Part shown: positions 37,193-47,200 of the stretch, piece after piece
How positions within the stretch are numbered: position 1 is the first letter of the stretch
How the letters are laid out: each line of letters begins with the position of its first letter
Assembly (NCBI RefSeq): GCF_003967535.1
Contig: NZ_BIFR01000001.1
Span: 1,231,493 to 1,295,492 of the forward strand
From: Tengunoibacter tsumagoiensis
GTDB taxonomy: Bacteria > Chloroflexota > Ktedonobacteria > Ktedonobacterales > Ktedonobacteraceae
Reading direction: 5' to 3'
DNA: 64,000 bases
Notes under the pieces: generated by a model
Seen by the model: only the letters and a program-made list of their open reading frames with translations
What the model was told of the DNA's origin: nothing
The model's database searches: none
Program-made: the position numbers and the translations under genes

Positions 37193-38179
37193 ATGAAATA
37201 TTTCGTGACCGGTGCGACCGGATTTGTGGGCAGCCATGTCGTTCGTCTCTTAATTGAAGAGGGGCATCAGGTTATTGCCGTTGTCAGAAAGCCCGAGCAG
37301 GCCGGAGCCCTGGCCGCCCTGGGAGTAACCCTGGTACCGGGAGATGTCACTGAGAAAGAGAGCATGCGAGCTCCAATGCAAGGAGTTGATGGAGTCTTTC
37401 ATATTGCTGGCTGGTATAAAGTGGGGACGCGCGACAAAAGCCTGGGCGAACTCGTCAATATTCAGGGCACGCGCAATGTCCTTGAGCTTATGAAAGAGTT
37501 AGAGATTCCCAGAGGGGTCTACACCAGCACCATTGCACTGAACTCAGATACCCATGGAAAATTAGTGGACGAGAGCTATCATTTTACTGGTAAACCTTTA
37601 AGTGAATATGATCGCACCAAAGGAATCGCACATAACGAGATTGCGGTAGCCATGATTGCGCAGGGATTGCCACTGATCATCGTCCAGCCAGGCCTGATCT
37701 ATGGTCCTGGAGATACGAGTAGTGTACGACCAACCTTTATAAAATACTTGCAGAGAAAACTGCCCATGGTACCGGACCGCTCAGCTCAATCCTGGGCTCA
37801 TGTCGAGGATGTCGCGCGTGGACATATAGCCGCGATGCAAAAGGGACGGATCGGCGAGAGCTATCTTTTAACCGGACCGACCCATACTATTGTTGAAGCC
37901 ATGCAGATCGCCGAAAAAATTACCGGTATACCGGCCCCACGTACCCATGTAGCCCCAGGAGTTATGAAAGGCTTATCGGTAGCGATGGGACTGCTTGAAA
38001 AAATTGCACCTGTTCCACAGGACTATAGCTCTGAGTACCTACGTATAACCGCAGGGACCACATATATTGGCAGCTACGCCAAAGCCGAGCGTGAGTTAGG
38101 CTATCAGCCGCGTTCATTGGAAGCAGGTCTGAGCGAAACTCTGGCCTATGAGATGAAGCTGTTAGGGATGTCTGTTTAG
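37193..38179 (+). CDS. NAD-dependent epimerase/dihydroflavonol reductase-like protein
   Basis: A 328-residue extended SDR with YFVTGATGFVGSHVVRLLIE, the Tyr-Lys region SEYDRTKGIAHNE, IIVQPGLIYGPGDTS and AHVEDVARGHIAAM, resembling dihydroflavonol 4-reductase-type proteins. AAAGGAGG precedes ATG 37193; the stop of tetR is one base before. It belongs to the TetR unit and is likely induced by its substrate or a related compound. The substrate is not determinable here. Confidence 0.9.
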   Translation: MKYFVTGATGFVGSHVVRLLIEEGHQVIAVVRKPEQAGALAALGVTLVPGDVTEKESMRAPMQGVDGVFHIAGWYKVGTRDKSLGELVNIQGTRNVLELMKELEIPRGVYTSTIALNSDTHGKLVDESYHFTGKPLSEYDRTKGIAHNEIAVAMIAQGLPLIIVQPGLIYGPGDTSSVRPTFIKYLQRKLPMVPDRSAQSWAHVEDVARGHIAAMQKGRIGESYLLTGPTHTIVEAMQIAEKITGIPAPRTHVAPGVMKGLSVAMGLLEKIAPVPQDYSSEYLRITAGTTYIGSYAKAERELGYQPRSLEAGLSETLAYEMKLLGMSV

Positions 38180-38254
38180 CATAAGCGTGATGGGTCTCCA
38201 AGTAACATGAGAGGGGCTCATCATGAGGGTGGAACAAGGGGAGCGTGTCACCAC

Positions 38255-38356
38255 GGCCATCATGAATGATGGGCCTTACGCGTTTATGCGATAAATCGCT
38301 TATTATAAGATGCAATTTATTGCACGAGAAGGGAGGGCCCATCATTCATGATGGCC
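38255..38356. repeat. Structured palindromic repeat (family 2), copy A
   Basis: Perfect 21-bp inverted arms (38255-38275 and 38336-38356). Inside are two small hairpins, GCGAT-AA-ATCGC and TGCAAT-TT-ATTGCA, which together would form a three-way junction. It is followed by a GCGGACCATTTCGGC-type spacer and the next copy. Confidence 0.92.
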
Positions 38357-38452
38357 GCGGACCATTTCGGCTTTGGCGCACATGATGGAAAGCAAGGTGG
38401 AGCGTGTCACCATGGCCATCATGAGGGTAGAACAAGGGGAGCGTGTCACCAC

Positions 38453-38554
38453 GGCCATCATGAATGATGGGCCCCACACGATTATGCGATAAATCGCTCA
38501 TTAAAAGATGCAATTTATTGCACGAGAAGGGAGGGCCCATCATTCATGATGGCC
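38453..38554. repeat. Structured palindromic repeat (family 2), copy B
   Basis: The same 21-bp arms (38453-38473 and 38534-38554) and the same two inner hairpins as copy A; only the bases just inside the arms differ. A partial arm at 38414-38423 lies between the copies. Confidence 0.92.
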
Positions 38555-38612
38555 GCGGACCATTTCGGCTTTGGCGTACATGAGGGTGGAACCAGGCGAA
38601 GGGTGTCACCAC

Positions 38613-38713
38613 GGCCATCATGAATGATGGGCCTTACAAGATTATGCGATAAATCGCTTATGAGGTGTAATGTATTGTATGAGGGAACAGAGCTCATCAT
38701 GAACAATGGTTGC
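38613..38713. repeat. Structured palindromic repeat (family 2), decayed copy C
   Basis: The left arm at 38613-38633 is intact and the GCGATAAATCGC hairpin remains, but the second hairpin and right arm are degenerate (CTCATCATGAACAATGG). The rest of the 38.2-39.0-kb gap is A/T-rich with nothing recognised. Confidence 0.82.
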
Positions 38714-38988
38714 TAATAGAGATGTATACACAATTGTCAATTATATGACTCGATTGATTTTAATATAATTTGATTCTATACTACAATACAGGATGTTTTC
38801 CATTTTAGTGATCTATAAAAAGAAAAAGATTACTCATAATGATATTGTAGTGAAAGATAATACACATGCTGGTAGCGTGAAGGTGTTCCGTCGATGATAT
38901 TGTAGATGTATTTTTTATACGAATTTTGTGGATATACAGAATTTATGGATGAGCGAACAATGCATAGACATGATCTAAGGGGAAAACG

Positions 38989-39354
38989 ATGGGGGCGCAG
39001 ACACCAGATCCAGCAACGACATTTGTTTTTAGATTGGCTACCCTGGAACAGGATGTAACCGAACTAAAAAAACAGCTTAGCTTTTATGTCCCCACGCGCG
39101 AGAACGAGTTACAGATTAAAAACATCCGTGATATCGTCGATAGAATCGGGAAAGATGTGAACGATGCTAGAGGGCAATTAAGTGAGCTCAATAATAAGCT
39201 GTCACTCCAGGAGTCTGAAGCGCAGAAGCGAGAGGCAGAGCTGCGAGAGAATCAGGCCGCACTACAGATAAGAGTCTTGTGGGGAGCGCTCTCACTTATT
39301 ATTGGCATTCTAACCAGCGTCCTCGTTGGATATGTGACACATTTTTTTCACTGA
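38989..39354 (+). CDS. Coiled-coil protein with C-terminal anchor
   Basis: A 121-residue protein of unknown function. Residues 18-90 are strongly helical and coiled-coil-like (LEQDVTELKKQL, LSELNNKLSLQESEAQKREA). The last 25 residues, from LWGALSLIIGILTSVLVGYV, form a tail membrane span. ATG 38989 follows AGGGGAAAA. The next gene begins 22 bases after the stop, so a two-gene unit is likely. Topology suggests a cytoplasmic coiled coil anchored at the membrane. Confidence 0.75.
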   Translation: MGAQTPDPATTFVFRLATLEQDVTELKKQLSFYVPTRENELQIKNIRDIVDRIGKDVNDARGQLSELNNKLSLQESEAQKREAELRENQAALQIRVLWGALSLIIGILTSVLVGYVTHFFH

Positions 39355-39375
39355 GTGGGAGTGGGGGTAAGGATA

Positions 39376-40026
39376 ATGCCACAATATGGTATGAAAAGTA
39401 CACTTGCAATTGCCGATACTCTACGAGTTGCTGCAATATTATTGTTTATTATGGTTATTGCTTTTGAATGCATCCCTGTTTTTTCTAGCCATAATACGGA
39501 TGACTTGATTCTAGCGGATCGGCAGCGAACCCGCGCCGAATTGTTTGCAAGAGATGCGTTGATCCTGGTCTATCGTCCCCAGAGCGAATGGTCGGGGGCA
39601 ATCAGTGATCTGCAATCAATACTTCCTCTGTTTGAAAATGAGGAAGTGATACTGGAAGGCAATAGTGATTCACAGATGATGTTGCAGGTTCAACAAATGA
39701 GAGGTGATTACCTCGCCTTAGATGCTGCCATCAAAGCCATCTTGAAACAGCCTATTCCCTCCGTCTTTCAATTGCAGTTAGGAATTATTCTGGTTCATGA
39801 TCGGCCCTTTATTATCGCAATGAACTCAGTTGTCTCTATTATTCAGCGCCAGGAGAATGATAGAGATCGACAACTTTTTTATATTGAAGTTGGTGTTGAG
39901 CTTCTGATTATTACCCTGATTTTAACGTTCATCTTTTTTTCACGTACGATGATGAGGAAATCCTGGGAGGCCGGTATTGCCGAAGAAAGAATGCGTAGAG
40001 ATAAAGAGCTTCAGGATAAATCCTGA
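39376..40026 (+). CDS. Two-span membrane protein with outer helical domain
   Basis: A 216-residue protein. A span at about 13-34 (VAAILLFIMVIAFECIPVF), an extracytoplasmic helical region of about 130 residues, and a second span at about 178-198 (LLIITLILTFIFFS) are followed by a short cytoplasmic tail. This layout matches the sensory part of chemoreceptors or histidine kinases but no output domain is present. ATG 39376 follows TAAGGA. With the preceding small coiled-coil protein it may form a sensor-like pair. No family was recognised. Confidence 0.72.
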   Translation: MPQYGMKSTLAIADTLRVAAILLFIMVIAFECIPVFSSHNTDDLILADRQRTRAELFARDALILVYRPQSEWSGAISDLQSILPLFENEEVILEGNSDSQMMLQVQQMRGDYLALDAAIKAILKQPIPSVFQLQLGIILVHDRPFIIAMNSVVSIIQRQENDRDRQLFYIEVGVELLIITLILTFIFFSRTMMRKSWEAGIAEERMRRDKELQDKS

Positions 40027-40031
40027 GCCGT

Positions 40032-40058
40032 CAGTCTGGGCCTGCCAGGCCCAGACTG
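40032..40058. terminator. Hairpin between convergent genes
   Basis: CAGTCTGGGCCTG and CAGGCCCAGACTG make a compact stem between the two-span protein and the SIS gene. No T run follows on the plus side, so the termination role is inferred from position. Confidence 0.65.
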
Positions 40059-40069
40059 TGTCGTAACCT

Positions 40070-41104
40070 TTAAAGAGTCAGTGTGACCTTGTTGAGCCCG
40101 CGTGGCACATCTGGATTGAGCCCTTTGGCAAGGGTGAGCGAAAGACCGAGGAGCTGGCCTGGGAGGATGGCGACGAGTGGGCTGAGCCATTCAGGAATCC
40201 CCGTTGGGAGCACAAGTGGTGTTTTTGCCTGTGTGAGGGCCTGTTGCGAATCTGAAATAATGAGCAGCTCAGCCTGACGCTGTTTGAGCTCCGTTGTGAG
40301 ATTGAGCATATCGTTCATGGTGGCCCCGCCGGGCATAATTAAGATGGTTGGAAGCCCTTCCTCGATGGTTGCGATAGGACCATGGCGAAAATCGGCGGAA
40401 GAATACGCTGTTGCCATCATATAGGTCAGCTCTTTAAGTTTGAGGGCGAGCTCAAAGGAGGTCGCATAGTTGTAGCCGCGACCTACTACGACACACGAGC
40501 TCATATAGCGATAGCGCTCAGCCAGACGTGCAATCTCCGGGGCCTGTTGAAGTGTTGTCGCCATGATCTGAGGCATCTGCTGGAGCTCCGTGAGCCGGGC
40601 TGAATCTCCGCTCAGAACGGCGGCAAAGAGCATCATAACGGCCAGTTGAGCGGTATAGGTCTTGGTGGCTGCCACACTTTTCTCCTGACCCGCGTGTAGT
40701 TCAACCACATAATCTGCTGCATTGGCCAGCGGCGAATTGCCATCATTCGTAATAGCCAGCGTTGGTCGGCCCTGCCGTCGTCCCTCTTCAAGCACAGTCA
40801 CAATATCGGGCGATTGACCAGACTGTGAGACCCCAACGACAAGGGCATTGTTCATACGTGGCGGAGTCTGATACAGCGTCTGAAGCGATGGAGCTGCTAG
40901 CGCGACAGGATAGCCACCCATTGTGGCCCAGGCATATTTGGCGTAGGTAGCGGCATGATCCGAGGAGCCACGCGCCGCCATCAAGACATAATCAAATGCA
41001 GGCAACCGGGCCACAATCTGTTGAATATGTCCAGCCTCTCGTTCCAGCAGGCGAGCCAGAACCTCAGGTTGACTCATGATCTCTTGTTCCAATAATGAAT
41101 GCAT
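40070..41104 (-). CDS. SIS-domain sugar isomerase/deaminase (GlmS C-terminal-like)
   Basis: A 344-residue protein with two SIS domains and no glutamine amidotransferase part. SQSGQSPDIV and VVELHAGQEKSVAATKTYTAQ are sugar-phosphate-binding motifs, and LKELTYMMATAYSSADFRHGP parallels the GlmS isomerase site. The architecture fits a type II glucosamine-6-phosphate deaminase (NagB-II/AgaS group) that returns amino sugar to glycolysis. ATG 41104 has GGAGGGA upstream. With glmS at 49.3 kb, both directions of amino-sugar flux may be present. The exact substrate is not proven. Confidence 0.85.
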   Translation of the reverse strand: MHSLLEQEIMSQPEVLARLLEREAGHIQQIVARLPAFDYVLMAARGSSDHAATYAKYAWATMGGYPVALAAPSLQTLYQTPPRMNNALVVGVSQSGQSPDIVTVLEEGRRQGRPTLAITNDGNSPLANAADYVVELHAGQEKSVAATKTYTAQLAVMMLFAAVLSGDSARLTELQQMPQIMATTLQQAPEIARLAERYRYMSSCVVVGRGYNYATSFELALKLKELTYMMATAYSSADFRHGPIATIEEGLPTILIMPGGATMNDMLNLTTELKQRQAELLIISDSQQALTQAKTPLVLPTGIPEWLSPLVAILPGQLLGLSLTLAKGLNPDVPRGLNKVTLTL

Positions 41105-41407
41105 CTATCCCTCCAGCATGGTAGTAAGCAAAAGCGAGAACTTCTCTCCATACTATACCATGTATTGGTCTAGTGGTCTAGATGACTTGACAAATAACGG
41201 AAAGCAAGAAAGGTAGGTGTATTGATTACTATCGGGCTCTCCGGGTGAAATGAGGGAATCCTGACACTTTTCGCTCTAAAATTTCGTAGCAATAGAGTGC
41301 TACTATATGATGGAGAGAACTTTATCAATCTCATCAATACAAGAAAGGCGTCAATGATGAGATAATTCAAGAGAGTATTCAAGCGTAGTACAAGGAGTAC
41401 GTTTTTC
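41105..41407. other. Divergent intergenic region
   Basis: About 300 bases between the SIS gene (minus) and cydA (plus). A TTGACA at 41187-41192 has no good partner; TACTATATG at 41301-41309 is a weak -10 candidate for cydA. A short direct GGTCTAG repeat is at about 41167-41180. Confidence 0.4.
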
Positions 41408-42784
41408 ATGCCTACCCTACTTGCCGCCCGTGCGCAGATGGGGACGTCGCTGGCGTTTCACATCGTCTTCTCTGTCCTGGGTGTTGGTCTGCCATTGTTG
41501 CTTTGTATCGCTGAAGGGTTAGCGTTATATCGGAAAGATGCCGTCTTGATGACTCTGGCGAGGCGCTGGGCCAAGGCTGCGGTGATTATCTTTGCGATTG
41601 GCGCGGTTTCGGGGACTATCGTTGAATTTGAATTGGGTCTGCTCTGGCCAACCTATATTCAATTCATTGGAGCTGTGATTGGTCCACTGTTTGCTTTTGA
41701 AGGCTTTGCCTTTTTCCTGGAAGCAATTTTCTTTGGCATCTATCTTTATGCCTGGGATTATCTCTCCCCTCGAACGCACTGGCTCTGTTCATTTCCGATC
41801 TGGATTGGTGGCCTGGCCTCGACCTGGTTCATTGTGACGGCGAATGCCTGGATGAACACGCCAACTGGTTTTGAGTATACCAATGGTAAACTTACCGGGA
41901 TTGATTCGCTGGCTGCAATTGCCAATCCGAGCACACCGTATCAGACAGTGCATATGGCCCTGGCCTGTTATGCTGCCTGTGGCTTTGGTGTGGCAGCCGT
42001 GTATGCGATAGCTCTCTTGCGGGGGAAGCGCGATGACTATCACCGCAAAGCGCTGCTTCTGGGTCTGGTCATGGCCTCGGTTGCCATTCCTTTGCAGATT
42101 ATCAGTGGCGATTTTAACGCCCGCTACCTCTCGACTGCGCAGCCTGCAAAGTTAGCTGCGATGGAAGGGGTATTTCTCACTGGTCGCCATGTGCCGTTGA
42201 ATATTGGTGGTCTGGCTGATCCGAAGACTGAGAAAGTCTATTACTCGATCCCTATTCCTGATGGTCTGAGCTTAATGGTGGATTATAATCCAGATGGTGA
42301 GATTCGTGGACTGGATTCGTTTCCCCCTGAGGATCGGCCCAATCCATTGCCGGTGCATCTCTCGTTTGATGGTATGGTTGGGAGTGGCTTCTTTGCTCTG
42401 TTTATCGCCATCTTATTCTGGTTCCTCTATTATCGGCGCAAACGAGTCATCCCGGAGCAGAAATGGATGCTGGTGGGCATTGCGCTGGCTGGCTTCTTAA
42501 GCTTTGTTGCTGTAGAACTGGGCTGGATGGTAACTGAATGGGGTCGGCAGCCGTGGACCATTTATAACTATCTTCGTACCAGTCAGGCGGTCACAACTGC
42601 TCCATTTTTAAATATTAGTTTTCTGATCTTCTCCTGCATCTATGTCGTGCTGGCAATCACAATGACGACGCTTTTATTGCGTCTGGGTCGGAAGCCGTTT
42701 CCTGAGATGGTCTGGTCCAATGTGGCTGCTGGTCGGCAGGCAACGCCGAGATCAGAAGAAGAAGAGCTTAAACTGAGCTTATAG
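41408..42784 (+). CDS. cydA: Cytochrome bd oxidase subunit I
   Basis: A 458-residue CydA, the quinol-oxidising subunit of cytochrome bd oxidase in the cytoplasmic membrane. RAQMGTSLAFHIVFSVLGVG holds the heme d axial His region, VHMALACYAAC the b558 His, and GWMVTEWGRQPW the Met ligand and the conserved GRQPW. The short Q-loop and total length fit the CIO/Firmicutes type. The start ATG 41408 has AAGGAGTAC upstream. cydB follows after twelve bases, completing a functional oxidase. Confidence 0.96.
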   Translation: MPTLLAARAQMGTSLAFHIVFSVLGVGLPLLLCIAEGLALYRKDAVLMTLARRWAKAAVIIFAIGAVSGTIVEFELGLLWPTYIQFIGAVIGPLFAFEGFAFFLEAIFFGIYLYAWDYLSPRTHWLCSFPIWIGGLASTWFIVTANAWMNTPTGFEYTNGKLTGIDSLAAIANPSTPYQTVHMALACYAACGFGVAAVYAIALLRGKRDDYHRKALLLGLVMASVAIPLQIISGDFNARYLSTAQPAKLAAMEGVFLTGRHVPLNIGGLADPKTEKVYYSIPIPDGLSLMVDYNPDGEIRGLDSFPPEDRPNPLPVHLSFDGMVGSGFFALFIAILFWFLYYRRKRVIPEQKWMLVGIALAGFLSFVAVELGWMVTEWGRQPWTIYNYLRTSQAVTTAPFLNISFLIFSCIYVVLAITMTTLLLRLGRKPFPEMVWSNVAAGRQATPRSEEEELKLSL

Positions 42785-42796
42785 GGAGGTGAGCAC

Positions 42797-43831
42797 ATGC
42801 ATCTACCAACCTTGCCATATATCCTGCTGGCGGTGATCTGGTTTGCTTTGATCGCTTATGCAGCCTTTGGAGGAGCAGATTTTGGGGCTGGCATCTGGAA
42901 TCTGCTGGCTACAGGTCCTCTGGCCAGGGAACAGCATGACCTGATTGATCATGCGCTGGGACCGGTCTGGGAGACCAACCATGTCTGGCTGGTCTTTCTG
43001 GTGGTGGGACTCTTCTCCTGCTTTCCTGTTCCTTTTTCGATTATTGCAGTGGTGCTGTTTATTCCACTGACGCTGGCGTTGTTGGGAACTGTGTTACGTG
43101 GTTCGGCGTTTGTTTTTCGCACCCACGGCCTGAAGTCCAGGCCAGTGATGAATACGTGGACCCGTATCTTTAGCATCTCCAGCGTCTTGACGCCATTCTT
43201 CCTTGGATTATGTGCGGCAGCGGTTGCAGGTGGGCAGATTCATGTCAAAGGTGAGCCTATGACGGATCTGGGCCCGCTCTGGTTGACGCCCTTTGCACTG
43301 GCAATTGGATGTATGGCGTTGGGATTGTGCGCGACCCTGGCAGCCATCTACCTGACAGTGGAAGCGACAAATGAGAAGCAGACCGAACTGGCCGAACTGT
43401 ATCGATGGCGTGGCTTAGTTGCCGGAGCGATCACAGCCGTTCTGGGTGCGATTGGACTGGGGCTCTCCAGTATCTATGCCCCTCTTCTCTGGCATGGGAT
43501 GCTGGATCATACGCTCCCTCTTGTCATCGCTACGATGATTATTGGTGTCATCACTGCGGTGACACTCTATCTCCGCTATTATCGTCTGGCTCGCATCTTT
43601 ATTGTGGGCGAGACGGCCTTCCTGCTGGGCTCCTGGGGTGTCTCGCAGATTCCGTATCTCATCCCACCTGACATTACCGTCGATGCCGGGGCCTCATCAT
43701 CGGATAATCTGCTCTTAATGCTCATTGGCATTATTATTGGGATGGCCATTGTCTTGCCTTCGATCTACTTTCTCTTTTATATCCTCAAGCTGAAGAATAG
43801 CATGGGATTATTGGAGAAAGCACCCGAATAG
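42797..43831 (+). CDS. cydB: Cytochrome bd oxidase subunit II
   Basis: A 344-residue CydB with nine or so spans. The N-terminal FGGADFGAGIWNL and GPVWETNHVWLVF are signature regions of the subunit. It binds CydA and stabilises the heme b595/d site. AGGGAGGTGAG precedes ATG 42797. It is followed after 73 bases by a small two-span protein gene. Together cydA and cydB give a quinol oxidase that works at low oxygen. Confidence 0.95.
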   Translation: MHLPTLPYILLAVIWFALIAYAAFGGADFGAGIWNLLATGPLAREQHDLIDHALGPVWETNHVWLVFLVVGLFSCFPVPFSIIAVVLFIPLTLALLGTVLRGSAFVFRTHGLKSRPVMNTWTRIFSISSVLTPFFLGLCAAAVAGGQIHVKGEPMTDLGPLWLTPFALAIGCMALGLCATLAAIYLTVEATNEKQTELAELYRWRGLVAGAITAVLGAIGLGLSSIYAPLLWHGMLDHTLPLVIATMIIGVITAVTLYLRYYRLARIFIVGETAFLLGSWGVSQIPYLIPPDITVDAGASSSDNLLLMLIGIIIGMAIVLPSIYFLFYILKLKNSMGLLEKAPE

Positions 43832-43904
43832 CGGCAAAGATGATCTTCTGTGGGGCCCTCTGGACGGGTGAAAAGAGGCCCTATGAAGGAAAGGAGGCGT
43901 TTGC

Positions 43905-44138
43905 ATGGAAGCCATAATTGTCTATGGACTGGTTCTTGTCTTTTTTGTGGTGGTCGTCCTGTTTATGGGACTGATCTTTTTAAAGCAGACCTATGTGTCT
44001 CCGCCAGAGCTACCAGTACAGGGTGAGCATCCGCGACAGAGAAGCCCGGCACAGAAAGAGACGACGCTGGCCTATGGGGTTATTGCTGCCCTGTTCGCAG
44101 GTTTCTGCATGCTAACCTGGTTTATCAAAAAGAAGTAG
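43905..44138 (+). CDS. Small two-span membrane protein downstream of cydAB
   Basis: A 77-residue protein. Residues 4-26 (IIVYGLVLVFFVVVVLFMGL) and 54-73 (LAYGVIAALFAGFCMLTWFI) are membrane spans; the middle is Pro/Gln-rich. It ends in KKK. GAAAGGAGGCG precedes ATG 43905. Position after cydB suggests an accessory subunit of the oxidase like the CydX or CydS small proteins, though it is larger and two-span and no sequence similarity was seen. Confidence 0.75.
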   Translation: MEAIIVYGLVLVFFVVVVLFMGLIFLKQTYVSPPELPVQGEHPRQRSPAQKETTLAYGVIAALFAGFCMLTWFIKKK

Positions 44139-44204
44139 CTCCCTGAAGACAGTGGGGAGAGAATTGTTTATGCTGCCCTCCTCTGGCTCAGTGGTGCAGA
44201 ATGG

Positions 44205-47200
44205 TTAAGATGTAATGGTCCAGACACGCAGATTGTTATACTGAATCTCGGTGGAATCCTTTTGCGCTAACGCTATCAGCGCGAGCGTTCCCTGCATATA
44301 GTCACTATCTTGAAAATGATCAATCTGCTTCCCCTGGACATAGAGTAGAATGATCTTATCTCGCGCTACTACTGCCAGCGTTATCTGGCGTGGTAAGCTC
44401 AGATCTGGTGGCAATTTTGTAGTGGGGATAAGATCAATCGGGTCTCCTTGAGGCAGAATCTTTGAGAGTCGATACGTGCCATCCTGACAGACAGAGAAAA
44501 CATATCCTGTGTTGGGACCATGTTGACCAGCGAGAAGACCGCCACAATTGCCATGTACAATGGTCATCTGAACCTGGACCGCAAGATTCTGAAAATTGGT
44601 GCTGTAGCCACACAGCGTCATTTTTTTTGTCTCCTCTTGAGAGACATGATAGCCTTCTGCCTGACTCTGACAGCCTGTGTCTTCTACATCAGGAAGCATA
44701 AGATCACGCTGTTTCAGGCTGCTAAAGAGAGCAATAGAACCGGACCCGGGATATGTTTTAGGATAGTGCCAGGCCAGAGGACCTTTAAAGAGAGCAATCG
44801 CAGTGGCTGTGCCAGCGATCCTGGTCTGAGTTCCAATCTGGTAGAGATTAACTGTGCCTATCAGGCTGATAATAATCACAAATACCAGGATAAGCAGAGC
44901 TATACTGCGCTTGAGCGTCAATGAGGAGTGCAGTGCTACCTGCTTGTGTTGTGTCTGTGACGTAGCAGCCAGTTGCTTCTGTTCATCGGGAGTCATCGTC
45001 GCGAAATAGTCCAGGAGGAAGCGATGGATAAAGATATAGCTACCACCGATGCGCCGGAGGAGAATACGCTCAGACATCTCATCCAGAAAAGAGGCTAGCT
45101 TTAGCGGAAGATAATCAAACAGCCAGAGCCAGAGACGTAAGATATAGTGCTGAGTAAAAGCGTTGAGACCAAAATAGAGGCTGAGCGCAAGTCCAACGCA
45201 GGTACCTAATAGACTACCCCAGAGAAACATGCCAGTATTTGTTCTATACCCAAACCAGATAGGCATAAAGAGCCAGCTCACCAGGTCCAGAATAAGATTC
45301 AGGCCGATAGTTAAGCTAATGCCCAGAAGAAGACCGTTTTTGCCGGATCGTCGGATGCCTTCGTTGGGGCGAAACTGCGCTCTCTGTAATACCTGTTGCC
45401 CTGAGGCCATGCGATAGATGCTGACAATCAACCAGATGGGGAGTCCAATGATGAGGGCAACGCCGAGGCTAGTTAGTGAAGTGACCAGGCGAAGCAGACA
45501 GATCACACCGCTGAGAGCGAGCAGACTTATGAATAGCTGCACCTTAAATGATTGGCGTTTGAGTGGGCGTTGCCATAGACGACCGGTCAGGTTCAGATTG
45601 AGGATCTTGATCAACGTACTGAAGAGGAGGATAGCAGCGAGGTAGATGAGAAAACCACCAGGTGCTATCAGGAGGCCGATAAAGCCTCCAATTCCCAGAC
45701 CCCATCCCATCCCGATCAGGAGATCTTTCCATGACCAGTTCCAATGCACAATCTCTGATGGTTGGATATCAAGCGATGGAGTTTTGCGATTGGAACTTGC
45801 TGATGTGCCATGGGTAATCATGGCCATGATATTTTTCGATGTTTGATGCGGCTTGAGTGGCAAGATAATGATTGCACCGATCAAGCTTGCGACCATGCCA
45901 ATACCAATAAAATCGTTAAGAGCATGATGAAAGCTGAACCCTAAAGGATCGGGCATATGCTCTGTCTGATACTCTTGCCATTGAATCAGCCAGAGTCCCA
46001 GGCTATCGAAGCCAGCTATGATGAGCCCAAAAATGAGCGCACCTTTGAGGGGATAGGTGAGCCGGTACAGAAACTGATTGCGTTGAGGCAGGCCTTCAGC
46101 CTGGAGCGTCTCGAGAGAGAAAATGGTCTGTTGATAATAATGCATCTGCCTGGCAATGAATGTCAGCCATTCGAGAATCAGATGGATTGAACCAGAGCGG
46201 AGTTTTCCGCGACGGCGCAGCATTCGTCTGGTATAGGCAGCAAAGAGCAAATGTAAGGTCTCTTCATGTGAATGTCCAACTGGAAGAGCCTCTCTGGGAG
46301 CATCAAGATATGCCAGAACAAAGATACTCAGGAGGAGCGGGGTTTTCGCCATCTCGGCCAGTGTAGAATCTTCGCGAAAGGCATGGCGAATCCCTGCCAC
46401 ACGTTCTCCTCCGGGCCGAAGATAGTACTCAATCTGCTCTTGTGAGAGTGGCTGCACACTCACGGCCTTCCGTAGATTTACCAGCGTTGAGAGTTGCCCA
46501 TATTCTGCGCTGCGGCTCGTCAGAATCAGAGGACTATGATCCGTCAATTGTTCTAGATAACTATTGATAGCTTTGATACAGGTCAGACGGACCGTTGAAG
46601 ATACTTCATCCAATCCATCCAATAAGGGAAGAATGCGCTGCTCACGAAGCCAGTGCTGTGCGATCTTCTGAGGGATCTGATAGCGAACCTTGAGCTCTTC
46701 TATCAACCATTCTTGTAGAGGAAGTCGTTTCTGTGCCCATGATGAAAGTACAAAGACCACAGGAACAGGATGGAGGGCATCACGTTCGGCGCGTTCCAGC
46801 AATGTTTTGGCGAGCTGTAAGAGCAGGGTTGTCTTACCGGCTCCCGGTGCTCCCAGGATCAGTAAGCGCCCCTCAGCCTGATCATAGACCTGACTGATTG
46901 AAGTCCCGGCTGGAAGAGAACGTGTGCCCTCATCCAGTTCTTGCACGAGTAGATCCCAGGGATTTTCGACCGCATCGGGCTGTTCCTGCAATCCCAGCTC
47001 GAGCCATGTCGCCTGCTGAAGCGATTGATTGAGCAGACCATCAATCCAGGTTGCGCGCACGCGTTTCATCAAGCGTGTTCGATTCTCCTGTTGCAGTGGT
47101 GGGAGCGGATGAGCGGTAAGAGGGACATGTTCGATAACTTGACGGAGCCCTTTCGCAATTGCTAGAAAGGCCTCATCCTGATCATCCCATTGTGTAATGG

